From the NCBI RefSeq assembly GCF_017795745.1, contig NZ_CP059067.1:4712001-4776000 (forward strand): a DNA stretch of 64,000 bases, given 5' to 3'. Under the pieces are notes generated by a model. The model was not told where the DNA came from and made no database searches. It saw only the letters and a list, made by a program, of their open reading frames with translations. Every line of letters begins with the position of its first letter. Positions within the stretch are counted from its first letter, which is position 1. Both the position numbers and the translations under genes were made by a program. This DNA is from Rhizobacter sp. AJA081-3 (lineage in GTDB: Bacteria > Pseudomonadota > Gammaproteobacteria > Burkholderiales > Burkholderiaceae_C). Shown in pieces: positions 9,136 to 17,385 of the stretch.

Positions 9136-9786
9136 ATGAAGAACATGCATCGTCGCGAGTTTTCCGCCGCCCTGCTGGGCGCCAGCGCCCTGGCCGCCGG
9201 CCTGCCGGCAGCCGCCCAGGGTGGGCCGGTGGAAGGAACGCACTACGTGCGGCTGGGCCAGCCGCTGGCGGTGACGGCCCCGGCCGGCAAGGTCGAGGTG
9301 GTGGAGTTCTTCTGGTACGGCTGCCCGCACTGCAATGTCTTCGAGCCGATGCTCGATGCCTGGGCCAAGAAGCTCCCCGCCGATGTCTCCTTCCGCCGCG
9401 TGCCGGTCGCCTTCCGCGACGAGCCTTTCGGTACCCACCAGCGCATCTACTACGCGCTGGAGACGCTGAACCAGGTCGAGGCCATGCACCGCAAGGTGTT
9501 CTACGCCATCCACAACGACCGCCAGAAGCTCGACAAGCCCGCTGACATCGCCGCCTTCATGACGAAGAACGGCCTCGACGGCGCCAAGTTCGTCGAGGTG
9601 ATGAATTCCTTCGGCGTGCAGACCAAGGCGCGCCAGGCCAAACAACTGGCCGAGGCCTACAAGATCGACGGCGTGCCGGCGCTGGGCGTGCAGGGCCGCT
9701 TCTACACCTCGGGCAGCCTGGCCGGCTCACCGGAGCAGTCGCTGCGCGTCACCGACTTCCTAATCGAGCGCTCGCGCAAGGGGTGA
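9136..9786 (+). CDS. dsbA: Periplasmic thiol:disulfide oxidoreductase DsbA
   Basis: A 216-residue exported protein that introduces disulfide bonds in periplasmic proteins. The N-terminus (residues 1-28) is a signal peptide ending AAAQG; it contains an RRE and could use Tat or Sec. The thioredoxin fold carries the catalytic CPHC in FFWYGCPHCNVFEPM at about residues 63-66, and the cis-proline loop is GVPALGV. A helical insert between these is normal for DsbA. ATG 9136 is preceded by a GAGGACAGA stretch that serves as ribosome binding site. Two strong hairpins follow, so the transcript probably ends before lptA. Confidence 0.95.
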   Translation: MKNMHRREFSAALLGASALAAGLPAAAQGGPVEGTHYVRLGQPLAVTAPAGKVEVVEFFWYGCPHCNVFEPMLDAWAKKLPADVSFRRVPVAFRDEPFGTHQRIYYALETLNQVEAMHRKVFYAIHNDRQKLDKPADIAAFMTKNGLDGAKFVEVMNSFGVQTKARQAKQLAEAYKIDGVPALGVQGRFYTSGSLAGSPEQSLRVTDFLIERSRKG

Positions 9787-9793
9787 GCCCGGA

Positions 9794-9823
9794 CGTGAAA
9801 GCGCGCCTGCGCGCGCTTTCACG
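9794..9823 (+). terminator. Long hairpin downstream of dsbA
   Basis: Thirteen-base perfect arms, CGTGAAAGCGCGC and GCGCGCTTTCACG, flank a four-base loop CTGC. It starts eight bases after the dsbA stop. There is no U-tract on either side, so this is a terminator-like or mRNA-stabilising hairpin rather than a classical intrinsic terminator. Confidence 0.5.
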
Positions 9824-9835
9824 CCTGGCGAACGA

Positions 9836-9857
9836 CCGGCCGCATGCTTGCGGCCGG
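9836..9857 (+). repeat. Second hairpin in the dsbA-lptA gap
   Basis: Nine-base arms CCGGCCGCA and TGCGGCCGG flank TGCT, only twelve bases after the first hairpin. Two stem-loops in tandem separate dsbA from lptA. No U-tract follows. Confidence 0.4.
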
Positions 9858-9924
9858 GCTGGAAAGCGGCACTAGTCGCACCATCTCGACCCCAGACTTG
9901 TCTCGTCGCATCAAACCTGTGGGC

Positions 9925-9930
9925 TAGAAT
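9925..9930 (+). promoter_or_regulatory. Putative -10 box of the lptA-lptB-rpoN unit
   Basis: TAGAAT, preceded by GGGC, lies 14 bases before the lptA ATG in a less GC-rich patch. TTGTCT at 9898-9903 resembles a -35 box, but the 21-base spacer is too long, so the -35 element is uncertain. Confidence 0.3.
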
Positions 9931-9944
9931 GGCCTGCAAGTTTC

Positions 9945-10616
9945 ATGCCCTCGATGACAAGCACTCCGCTCCCCCTGCCACGGCACCTCGCCCGCCGCTT
10001 CTTCGGCGTCACGCTTCTGGCCGCGCTGTGGCTCGGCGCCCCGGCGGCCCACGCCGAGCGCGGCGACCGCTTCAAGCCGCTGAACGTCGAGGCCGACCAG
10101 CCCGGCCGCATCGACCTGCTCAACCAGCACGTGGTGTTCAACGGCAACGTGGTCGTCAGCAAAGGCACGATGACCATCCGTGCCGCCCGGATCGAGGTGC
10201 GCGAGACCCCTGACGGCTACCACAGCGCCATCGCCTTCGGCGCGCCCAACAAGCCGGCGACTTTCCGCCAGAAGCGCGACGGCGTGGACGAGTACATCGA
10301 CGGCGAGGCCGAGCGGCTGGAGTACGACGGCAAGACCGACACCATCCGCTTCGTCACCAACGCCGCAGTGCGGCGCCTGCGCGGCAGCGTGGTGGCCGAC
10401 GAGATCGCCGGCAACGTGGTCAGCTACGACAGCATCTCCGAGGTCTTCAGCGTCTCCGGCGGTGCCGCCGCGACGCCGGGCAACCCGGGCGGCCGGGTGC
10501 GCGCCGTGCTGACGCCGCGCGAAGGCAGCGCGGCGGCGGCTGAAGCGGCGGCGCAGGCCGCCTCCCAGCCGCCCGCGCCGCTGCGCCTGAGCCCGTCGCT
10601 CGGGGGATCGAAGTGA
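9945..10616 (+). CDS. lptA: LPS transport periplasmic protein LptA
   Basis: A 223-residue periplasmic bridge protein that carries lipopolysaccharide from the inner to the outer membrane. A signal peptide spans about residues 1-37 ([14 protein letters not shown] before ERGD). The OstA-like beta-jellyroll follows: [20 protein letters not shown], then [19 protein letters not shown] and [15 protein letters not shown]. An Ala-rich tail of about 35 residues is dispensable-looking. The ATG at 9945 gives a slightly long leader; ATG 9954 is an alternative. lptB overlaps its stop codon. The usual upstream neighbours lptC and kdsC are absent; dsbA stands there instead. Confidence 0.93.
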   Translation: MPSMTSTPLPLPRHLARRFFGVTLLAALWLGAPAAHAERGDRFKPLNVEADQPGRIDLLNQHVVFNGNVVVSKGTMTIRAARIEVRETPDGYHSAIAFGAPNKPATFRQKRDGVDEYIDGEAERLEYDGKTDTIRFVTNAAVRRLRGSVVADEIAGNVVSYDSISEVFSVSGGAAATPGNPGGRVRAVLTPREGSAAAAEAAAQAASQPPAPLRLSPSLGGSK

Positions 10617-11389
10617 ACCCGTCCGCGGCCGTCGCCGGCTCGCCGCGCGTTCACCGCCTCGAGGCGCTCGGGCTGCAGAAGTCCTACGGCGTGCGCAAGG
10701 TGGTGAAGGACGTTCGCCTGGCCGTCGACAGCGGCGAGGTGGTCGGCCTGCTCGGCCCCAACGGCGCCGGCAAGACGACCAGCTTCTACATGATCGTCGG
10801 CCTGGTGCGCGCCGATGCCGGCGAGATCAGCATCGAGGGCCAGCGTGTCGAGCGGCTGCCGATCCATCTGCGCTCGCGCCTGGGCCTGTCGTACCTGCCG
10901 CAGGAGGCGTCGATCTTCCGCAAGCTCACGGTGGAGGAGAACATCCGCGCCGTGCTCGAACTGCAGGTCGATGCCGACGGCAAGGCGCTGCGCCCGGCGC
11001 AGATCGAGCAGATGCTCGACGGCCTGCTGCACGACCTGTCGATCGAGAAGCTACGCAGCGTGCCGGCCCCGGCGCTGTCGGGCGGCGAGCGGCGGCGCGT
11101 CGAGATCGCCCGCGCGCTGGCCACGCAGCCGCGCTTCATCCTGCTCGACGAGCCCTTTGCCGGTGTCGACCCGATCGCCGTGCTGGAGATCCAGCGCATC
11201 ATCCGTTTCCTCAAGGCACGCGGCATCGGCGTGCTGATCACCGACCACAACGTGCGCGAGACGCTGGGCATCTGCGACCGCGCCTACATCATCAGCGAGG
11301 GCACCGTGCTGGCCGAAGGCACGCCCTCCGAAATCGTCGAGAACGCGGACGTCCGCAAGGTCTATCTCGGCGAGCACTTCAGAATGTGA
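10613..11389 (+). CDS. lptB: LPS export ABC transporter ATPase LptB
   Basis: A 258-residue cytoplasmic ATPase that powers LPS extraction by LptFG. It starts at GTG 10613, overlapping the lptA stop (GTGA). Motifs are all present: Walker [10 protein letters not shown], the Q-loop in [12 protein letters not shown], signature [15 protein letters not shown], Walker [14 protein letters not shown] and the switch histidine in [17 protein letters not shown] at the C-terminus is typical of LptB. A short N-terminal extension of about ten residues is the only deviation. It is followed seven bases later by rpoN, the conserved lptA-lptB-rpoN order. Confidence 0.97.
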   Translation: MNPSAAVAGSPRVHRLEALGLQKSYGVRKVVKDVRLAVDSGEVVGLLGPNGAGKTTSFYMIVGLVRADAGEISIEGQRVERLPIHLRSRLGLSYLPQEASIFRKLTVEENIRAVLELQVDADGKALRPAQIEQMLDGLLHDLSIEKLRSVPAPALSGGERRRVEIARALATQPRFILLDEPFAGVDPIAVLEIQRIIRFLKARGIGVLITDHNVRETLGICDRAYIISEGTVLAEGTPSEIVENADVRKVYLGEHFRM

Positions 11390-11396
11390 TCCCGCA

Positions 11397-12938
11397 ATGA
11401 AGCCTTCATTGCAAGTCCGGCTCTCGCAGCACCTGGCGCTGACGCCGCAGCTGCAGCAGTCGATCCGGCTGCTTCAGTTGTCCACGCTCGAACTCCACCA
11501 GGAAGTCGAGCAGATGCTGGAGCAGAACCCCTTCCTCGAGACCGACGACGAGGCGCCCGCGCCCTTCGAGCCGCTGACCGAGCGCCTGAGCCCGGCCGAA
11601 CACGCCGGCGAGCGCGAGACCGAGCGCGCCACGGACTCGAGCTCGGACGCCGCCGACGACACGCCGGCGCTGGACAGCGCCAACCTCGGCACCACCGAGC
11701 GCGACGACTGGGAGAACGGCACCGAGCGCGACGACTTCGACGGCATCGGCGAGATGCCGGGCAAGTCTTCCGGCCAGGGCGAGAGCGACGACTTCGACGG
11801 CGCCGAGCGCGACGCCGCGGTGATGACGCTGCAGGACCACCTGCGCGAGCAGGTCGGCGGCATGCGGCTGTCGGAGGAGGACGCGGCCTCGGTGCTGGTG
11901 CTGATCGAGTCGCTCACCGACGACGGCTACCTTGCCGATCCGATCGAGGAGATCGCGGCGCAGCTGCTCGGACCGGACAGCGACGACGAGGAACGCGAGG
12001 CCCTGGTCGACCGGCTGCGCTGCGGCCTGCGCTTCCTGCAGAGCATGGACCCGACCGGCGTGGGCGCGTCCAGCCTGGCCGAGTGCCTGACGCTGCAGCT
12101 GCGCGCCAAGCCGCGCAGCGAGGCGCAGATGGTGGCCATCATCGTCTGCAAGAACCACCTCGACCTGCTGGCGCGGCGCGACCTGAAGAAGCTGGTGGCC
12201 GCCACCGGCGCCGACGAGGAGATGCTCAAGGCCGCGCAGGCGCTGATCGTCTCGTGCGAGCCCAAGCCAGGCCGCCCGTTCGCGCGCGCGGAGGCCAACA
12301 TCATCGTGCCCGACGTGATCGTGCAGAAGTCGGGCCGCAACTGGAAGGTCACGCTCAACCCCGACGTGATGCCCAAGCTGCGCATCAACGACCTGTACGC
12401 CAACGCGATCCGCCAGGGCCGCGGCAGCAGCGGCGCGGGCCTGAACGGCGCCGGCCCCGGGCTGAACGCGCGGCTGCAGGAAGCGCGCTGGTTCATGAAG
12501 AACATCCTGCAGCGCTTCGACACCATCCAGCGGGTCTCGCAGGCCATCGTCGAGCGGCAGAAGAGCTTCTTCACGCACGGCGAGATCGCCATGAAGCCGC
12601 TGGTGCTGCGCGAGATCGCCGACGAGCTCGGCCTGCACGAATCGACCATCTCGCGGGTGACCACGGCCAAATACATGTCCACGCCCTTCGGCACCTTCGA
12701 GCTGAAGTACTTCTTCGGCTCCTCGCTGAACACCGATGCCGGCGGCAACGCCTCGAGCACCGCGGTGCGCGCGCTGATCAAGCAGCTCGTCGCGGCGGAA
12801 GACAACGCCAAGCCGCTGTCGGACAGCCAGATCTCGCAGATGCTCGAGGAACAGGGCATCCAGGTGGCGCGCCGCACGGTGGCCAAGTACCGCGAAGCGC
12901 TGAAGATCGCCCCGGCGAACCTGCGCAAAGCCATGTAG
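11397..12938 (+). CDS. rpoN: RNA polymerase sigma-54 factor
   Basis: A 513-residue alternative sigma factor for promoters that need an AAA+ activator. Region I is the usual Gln/Leu-rich helix (LSQHLALTPQLQQSIRLLQL, LELHQEVEQMLEQNPFLE). Region II is acidic and long (residues 45-140), as in other betaproteobacteria. The core-binding domain follows, then HTH sequences ending LHESTISRVTTAKYMSTPFG, and the RpoN box ARRTVAKYRE near the C-terminus. All essential parts are intact. The gene is downstream of lptB. The usual followers hpf, ptsN and hprK are not present; a THUMP methyltransferase gene follows instead. Confidence 0.98.
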   Translation: MKPSLQVRLSQHLALTPQLQQSIRLLQLSTLELHQEVEQMLEQNPFLETDDEAPAPFEPLTERLSPAEHAGERETERATDSSSDAADDTPALDSANLGTTERDDWENGTERDDFDGIGEMPGKSSGQGESDDFDGAERDAAVMTLQDHLREQVGGMRLSEEDAASVLVLIESLTDDGYLADPIEEIAAQLLGPDSDDEEREALVDRLRCGLRFLQSMDPTGVGASSLAECLTLQLRAKPRSEAQMVAIIVCKNHLDLLARRDLKKLVAATGADEEMLKAAQALIVSCEPKPGRPFARAEANIIVPDVIVQKSGRNWKVTLNPDVMPKLRINDLYANAIRQGRGSSGAGLNGAGPGLNARLQEARWFMKNILQRFDTIQRVSQAIVERQKSFFTHGEIAMKPLVLREIADELGLHESTISRVTTAKYMSTPFGTFELKYFFGSSLNTDAGGNASSTAVRALIKQLVAAEDNAKPLSDSQISQMLEEQGIQVARRTVAKYREALKIAPANLRKAM

Positions 12939-12951
12939 GCAAGGGCACGAG

Positions 12952-14193
12952 ATGCCGCTGCCCCTGTTCCTGCCCTGCGCGGCCGGCGTCGAGGAACTGC
13001 TCGCCGACGAGATCGCGCGCGTGCTGCCCGGCACGCGGCTGCATGTCTCGCGCGGCGGCGTGGCGCTGGAGGGCAATCCGCGCGAGGTGATGCTGCTCAA
13101 CCTCGAGTTGCGCCTCACCCAGCGCGTGCTCATCGAGGTGGCCGAGGGCCCGTACCACGACGAGCAGGACCTCTACCAGATGGCCATCGAGGTCGACTGG
13201 TCGCAGTGGATCACGCCGCAGCACACGCTGCGCCTGGACACCACGGCGACGAAGTGCCCGCTGAAAAGCCTGAACTTCGCCGCGCTGCGCATCAAGGACG
13301 CGGTGTGCGACCAGCTGCGCGAGGCCACCGGCGAGCGCCCCAGCGTCGACACGCGCCACCCGGACCTGCCGCTGCTGCTGCACCTCGGCCCCGAGCGCGC
13401 GTCGCTGTACGTCGACAGTTCCGGCGAGCCGCTGTTCAAGCGCGGCTGGCGCGAGGACAAGGGCGACGCGCCGCTCAAGGAGACGCTGGCGGCCGCCATG
13501 CTCGCCGCCGCCGGCTGGCGCGGCACGCCCGAGGCCGGCGGCGCGCTGCACGACCCTTGCTGCGGCTCCGGCACCATCGCCATCGAGGCCGCGCAGATCG
13601 CCTGCGGCATCGCGCCCGGCCTGCAGCGGCACTTCGCGTTCGAGCGGCTGCTGCCCTTCGCCGGCGAGGCCGAGCGCGCGCAGTGGCAGCAGCTCAAGCA
13701 GGAGGCCCAGGCGCGCATCCATGCCAGCGCCGTGCCCATCTTCGCCAGCGACGTGTCCTTCCGCATGGTCGACTTCGCGCGCCGCAACGCGCAGCGCGCC
13801 GGTGTCGAGGCGGCGATCACCTTCAACGGCGGCGATGCGCTGGAGCGTCCGGCCCCTGCGCTGCCCGAGGGCCTGCCAGGCACCGTGATGCTCAACCCGC
13901 CCTACGGCGAGCGCATCGAGATCGGCGGCAAGGCGGCGCGCGCCTCGGCGCAGGATCGAGACACCCCCAGCGACTTCTTCGCCCGCCTGGCCTCGCACTG
14001 GAAGCAGGCCTACACGCGCCACGGCGCGGGCTGGACGGCCTGGGTGCTCAGCCCCGACATGAAGCTGCCCAGCGCGATGCGCCTGAAGGAAAGCCGCCGC
14101 GTGCCAATGTGGAACGGGCCGATCGAGTGCCGCCTGTACCGCTTCGACCTCGTCGCCGGATCGGCGCGCGCCCCGAAGCGTGACGGCGCCTAG
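12952..14193 (+). CDS. THUMP-domain class I RNA methyltransferase (RlmL N-terminal type, YpsC-like)
   Basis: A 413-residue SAM-dependent methyltransferase. The N-terminal 160 residues hold a ferredoxin-like and THUMP RNA-binding region (LRLTQRVLIEVAEGPYHDE). The Rossmann part carries DPCCGSGTIAIEAAQIA as SAM motif I, FASDVSFRMVDFARRNA, and the catalytic NPPY in MLNPPYGERIEIGG, the signature of N2-guanine methyltransferases. It matches the first half of E. coli RlmL, which methylates G2445 of 23S rRNA, but lacks the second (RlmK) half, so 23S m2G2445 formation is the likely job. Its TAG stop overlaps the stop of the converging DUF4399 gene in the palindrome CTAG at 14190-14193. Confidence 0.92.
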   Translation: MPLPLFLPCAAGVEELLADEIARVLPGTRLHVSRGGVALEGNPREVMLLNLELRLTQRVLIEVAEGPYHDEQDLYQMAIEVDWSQWITPQHTLRLDTTATKCPLKSLNFAALRIKDAVCDQLREATGERPSVDTRHPDLPLLLHLGPERASLYVDSSGEPLFKRGWREDKGDAPLKETLAAAMLAAAGWRGTPEAGGALHDPCCGSGTIAIEAAQIACGIAPGLQRHFAFERLLPFAGEAERAQWQQLKQEAQARIHASAVPIFASDVSFRMVDFARRNAQRAGVEAAITFNGGDALERPAPALPEGLPGTVMLNPPYGERIEIGGKAARASAQDRDTPSDFFARLASHWKQAYTRHGAGWTAWVLSPDMKLPSAMRLKESRRVPMWNGPIECRLYRFDLVAGSARAPKRDGA

Positions 14194-14993
14194 CGCGCCA
14201 GCACCTTGACGGTCACCGGCGCGCCGCTGGCCATCACCGCGCCACCCGGTGCATTCGACACCAGTTCGAGCTTGAGCGTGTAGTCGCCCGGCGGCGGCTT
14301 CAGCCAGCCTTCGGTGGCGCCGTTGGCGAACGCGATGCGCTCGACCGCGCCGCCCTTGGTCTGCGCCACGAGCCGGAAATGCCCCACGCCGGCATCGGCG
14401 ATGTCGGTGTGGCTCACGTTCAGCCCCGAGGCATGGAACTGCACCCGGAACGGCACGGACAGCGCCTCGCCCTGGCGCGGCGAGAGCAGCTCGATGCCGG
14501 GCTTCACCAGCGCCTTCGCATCGAGCTTGTCGTTCTTCGCCGTGACGGTGACGGTCATCGGCTTGCTGTAGATGAAGAAGGGGATGTGCCTGTGGTCGGC
14601 CAGCAGGAGGCGCAGCGTGTACGTACCCGGCTTGAAGTCGAGCACCGCCTCCATCTGGCCCTTGCCGAAGTGGCGGTACTGGTCGTTGAAGGGCAGCGGC
14701 TGGGTGAAGTCCAGCGGCAGCTCGCGGTTGACCAGCAGGTGGTGGTGGCCGGTGTCGCGCACGTCCTTCGTGATCGCCGCCAGCCCCGAACGCGACAGGC
14801 CGAACTTGAGCACGAAGGGCGTCTCGATCCGGTCGCCGTCCTTCAGATTGGTGAAGTAGGTCTGCGGCTGCGGCAGCGGCGCGGGCAGCGTCACCCAGGG
14901 GTGCGCCGGATCGGCCGCGGCTGGGAACGCTGCGGCGAATGCCAGCCCCGCCACGACCAGCCCGCGGGCCAGCCGCGTCGCGGGGACCCTCAT
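14190..14993 (-). CDS. Secreted protein with a DUF4399 domain and a second related domain
   Basis: A 267-residue exported protein with a signal peptide at residues 1-27 (LAFAAAFPAAADP). The first domain (about 40-155) matches DUF4399: TYFTNLKDGDRIETPFVLKF, RDTGHHHLLVN, FGKGQMEAVL and LADHRHIPF, rich in histidine. The second half (about 168-265) repeats the plan in diverged form (LLSPRQGEALSVPFRVQF, DAGVGHFRLVAQTKGG, PGDYTLKLELV) but has lost the HHH motif. Function unknown; the histidine clusters could bind metal. Its ATG overlaps the stop of the upstream YidB-like gene, so the two are coupled. Confidence 0.87.
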   Translation of the reverse strand: MRVPATRLARGLVVAGLAFAAAFPAAADPAHPWVTLPAPLPQPQTYFTNLKDGDRIETPFVLKFGLSRSGLAAITKDVRDTGHHHLLVNRELPLDFTQPLPFNDQYRHFGKGQMEAVLDFKPGTYTLRLLLADHRHIPFFIYSKPMTVTVTAKNDKLDAKALVKPGIELLSPRQGEALSVPFRVQFHASGLNVSHTDIADAGVGHFRLVAQTKGGAVERIAFANGATEGWLKPPPGDYTLKLELVSNAPGGAVMASGAPVTVKVLAR

Positions 14994-15406
14994 CGGCCGA
15001 GCAACTGACCGAGTACCGCGCCCACGTCCAGGCCGCCGCCCTGCGGCAGCTGCCCGTTCGGCGTGAGCTGGTCCACCACCTGCGGCAGCATCTGCGAGAG
15101 CTGGCCGAGCAGGTCGCCGCCGGAGGCACCGGATCGTTGCGTCAGCTGGGCGAGGAAGTCATCGCCCAGCGCGCTGCCGAGCTGGTCCGGCGAGACGGGC
15201 AGGTTCTGGCCGGTGCCGACCCACGATCCGACCACGTCGCCCAGGCCGCCCTGCTGCAGCCTCGCCACCAGGTCGGCAAGGCCGCCGCCCTGGCCACCTT
15301 GCCCGCCCTGGGCCAGCATGCCGACAACGGCCTTGAGCAGATCGGCCTGGCCACCACCGCCCTGGCCCTGGCCGAGCGCGCCGATGACGGAATCGAGCAG
15401 TCCCAT
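14990..15406 (-). CDS. YidB-family (DUF937) protein
   Basis: A 138-residue protein of low complexity, rich in Gly, Gln and Leu. It begins MGLLDSVIGALGQGQGGGG and continues with ADLLKAVVGMLAQ, GGLADLVARLQQGGLGDVVG, SWVGTGQNLPVSPDQL and LAQLTQRSG, the pattern of the YidB/DUF937 family. The start at 15406 has a clear GGAGGT ribosome binding site. Function is unknown; homologues in E. coli are small soluble proteins. The gene is translationally coupled (ATGA) to the DUF4399 gene, and the two are separated from the MFS permease gene upstream by 55 bases. Confidence 0.88.
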   Translation of the reverse strand: MGLLDSVIGALGQGQGGGGQADLLKAVVGMLAQGGQGGQGGGLADLVARLQQGGLGDVVGSWVGTGQNLPVSPDQLGSALGDDFLAQLTQRSGASGGDLLGQLSQMLPQVVDQLTPNGQLPQGGGLDVGAVLGQLLGR

Positions 15407-15461
15407 GTGAACCTCCGCTGACTTGTTCTTGGAGACCGCATTCTGCGCGATGTCGGCGGAA

Positions 15462-16634
15462 TCAGGGCGCCACCGCACCGGCCCGCGGGCGCAACGCCAG
15501 CCAGCCCAGCGCCGCCGCGATCAGCAGCACCGGCACGATCGAGCCGAGGTTCAGCCAGGTCCAGCCCTGCGTGGTGATGAGCGCGCCCGAACCCAGCGAG
15601 GTGAGCGTCATCGTGGCCATCACCACCGTGTCCATCGCCGCTTGCGCGGTGGTCTTCTCCTCGGGGCGGTAGGCCTGTGTGAACAGGGTCGTGCCGCCGA
15701 TGTAGAGGAAGTTCCAGCCCACCCCCAGCGCGAACAGTGCCACCAGGAACTGCATCAGATCGACGCCGGACAGCGCCACCGCGATGCACAGCGCATTGAG
15801 CAGCACGCCGACCGCCATCACCGGCAGCGCGCCGAAGCGGCGGATCAGCGAACCGGTGAAGAAGCTCGGCACGAACATGCCCAGCACATGCCACTCGAGC
15901 ACCAGGGCCGCGCTGGAGAACGGGTGCGCGCACTGCGCCATGGCGATCGGCGTGGCCGCCATCAGCAGGTTCATCACGCCGTAGCCGAGCGCGCAGGCCA
16001 TCACCGCGACGATGAACACCGGCTGGCGCGCGATCTCGCGCAGAGGCCGGCCCGGGTGCGCGGCATTGGGCAGCGGCAGCGGCGGGAAGCGGATGAACGA
16101 CATCGTCAGCAGCGACAGCGCAGCGATGCCCACCAGAGAGGCATAGGCGCCGGCAAAGGCCACGGGCAGCGCATCGCGCGTCGCACTGGCCAGGTTGGGG
16201 CCGACCACCGCGCCGAGGATGCCGCCGGCCAGCACCCAGGAGATCGCGCGCTCCTTGAAGGCCGGCTCGACCAGCTCGGTGGCGGCGAAGCGGTACAGCG
16301 CGGCATTGGCGTTGTAGTAGCCGGCGACCATCGTCGCGGCGACGAGCAGCCAGAAGTTGTGCGACGAGGCCGCGTAGGCGCACAAGGCCGTGCTCGCCAT
16401 CGCCACCAGCAGACCGAGCTGGAAGGCCCGGCGCCGGCCGTAGGCGCGCTGGTGCCGCGCCACCAGCGAAGCGCACAGCGAACCGCCCGCCACGTAGCCG
16501 GCCACCGGCAGCGTGGCCATCCACGGCACCGGCGCAAGGCTCAGGCCGACCAGGCCGTTGATCGCGATGAAGGTGACGTTGTTGGTGAGCAGGAAGCCCT
16601 GGCACAGCGCGAGCAGCAGCAGCTGGAAGTTCAA
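15462..16634 (-). CDS. MFS permease
   Basis: A 390-residue inner-membrane transporter with about twelve predicted transmembrane helices. The first helix is LLLLALCQGFLLTNNVTFIA. Loop 2-3 has RHQRAYGRRRAFQLGLL, the basic MFS motif A equivalent, and the fifth helix region has AGGILGAVVGPNLAS, motif C-like, suggesting an exporter or antiporter. A large central loop is PLPLPNAAHPGRPLREIARQ. Substrate is unknown. The start at 16634 overlaps the rsmE stop, so it belongs to the unit mtnN, membrane protein, rsmE, MFS permease. Confidence 0.9.
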   Translation of the reverse strand: MNFQLLLLALCQGFLLTNNVTFIAINGLVGLSLAPVPWMATLPVAGYVAGGSLCASLVARHQRAYGRRRAFQLGLLVAMASTALCAYAASSHNFWLLVAATMVAGYYNANAALYRFAATELVEPAFKERAISWVLAGGILGAVVGPNLASATRDALPVAFAGAYASLVGIAALSLLTMSFIRFPPLPLPNAAHPGRPLREIARQPVFIVAVMACALGYGVMNLLMAATPIAMAQCAHPFSSAALVLEWHVLGMFVPSFFTGSLIRRFGALPVMAVGVLLNALCIAVALSGVDLMQFLVALFALGVGWNFLYIGGTTLFTQAYRPEEKTTAQAAMDTVVMATMTLTSLGSGALITTQGWTWLNLGSIVPVLLIAAALGWLALRPRAGAVAP

Positions 16635-17362
16635 GCGGATCCTTCAGACATCAAGGCAAGGTGGGCGAGCAGCGCCAGCGGCGCGGTGTCGGCGCGCAGG
16701 GTGCGCGGACCGAGGGACACGGGGGCGAAGCCGCGCAGGGCCGCCGCCGACTCCTCGGCGTCGCTCAGGCCGCCCTCGGGGCCGCTGAGCGCCGTCAGCT
16801 CGCGCAGTGCGGCGGCGACGGGCAGCGGCCCCGGCTCGCGCAGGCTGAGCAGCACTCGCGCGCCGTCGGAGCGCGCCGGCAAGGCGGCGAGCCAGTCAGC
16901 CAGCGTGCGCAGCGGCGCAATGCGCGGCACGCGTGTGCGGCCGCTCTGCTCGCAGGCCGACACCGCGACGGCCTGCCAGTGCTGCACCTTCTTGTCGGCG
17001 CGTTCACCGGCCAGGCGCAGCACCGAGCGCTCGCACATCAGCGGCTGGATCGCCTCGACGCCGAGCTCGCAGGCCTTCTCGACCAGGGTGTCCATGCGCT
17101 CGTTGGCGGGCACGCCCAGGGCCAGCGTGACGGCGACGCCGAGCTCGCGCGAGACGGGCGTGTGCGTGCCGACGCGCACCTTCACCTCGCGGCGACCCAT
17201 CTGCAGCACCTGCGCCGACCATTCGCCGCCCTCGCCGTTGAACAGCGTCAGCGGCGCGCCCGGCTGCAGGCGCAGCACCTGCACGTGGCGAGCCACAGCA
17301 TCGGGCAGGTCGAGATCGGCCCCGGCGTGCAGGGACAGGGGAACGTGGAAGCGGGGCGGCAC
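16631..17362 (-). CDS. rsmE: 16S rRNA (uracil-1498-N3) methyltransferase
   Basis: A 243-residue SPOUT-class methyltransferase that makes m3U1498 in 16S rRNA. No ATG precedes the homologous region; the GTG at 17362 is the best start and gives MPPRFHVPLSL, the standard RsmE beginning. The N-terminal PUA-like domain covers residues 1-70. The SPOUT core includes LALGVPANERMDTLVEKA, ACEQSGRTRVPRI and the knot sequence ALSGPEGGLSDAEE, the SAM-binding motif. The C-terminus LGPRTLRADTAPLALLAHLA is typical. It overlaps the MFS gene by four bases. Confidence 0.94.
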   Translation of the reverse strand: MPPRFHVPLSLHAGADLDLPDAVARHVQVLRLQPGAPLTLFNGEGGEWSAQVLQMGRREVKVRVGTHTPVSRELGVAVTLALGVPANERMDTLVEKACELGVEAIQPLMCERSVLRLAGERADKKVQHWQAVAVSACEQSGRTRVPRIAPLRTLADWLAALPARSDGARVLLSLREPGPLPVAAALRELTALSGPEGGLSDAEESAAALRGFAPVSLGPRTLRADTAPLALLAHLALMSEGSA

Positions 17363-17385
17363 GGGCGAGAGTGTGCCGCAGGTGC

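Noticed and set aside
9794-9857. Transposon end or attachment site between dsbA and lptA
   Set aside because: The two hairpins are separate, differ in sequence and have no target duplication or transposase nearby.
12778-15129. 783-codon open frame on the minus strand
   Set aside because: It crosses the rpoN, methyltransferase and DUF4399 genes in a wrong frame; no domain is visible.
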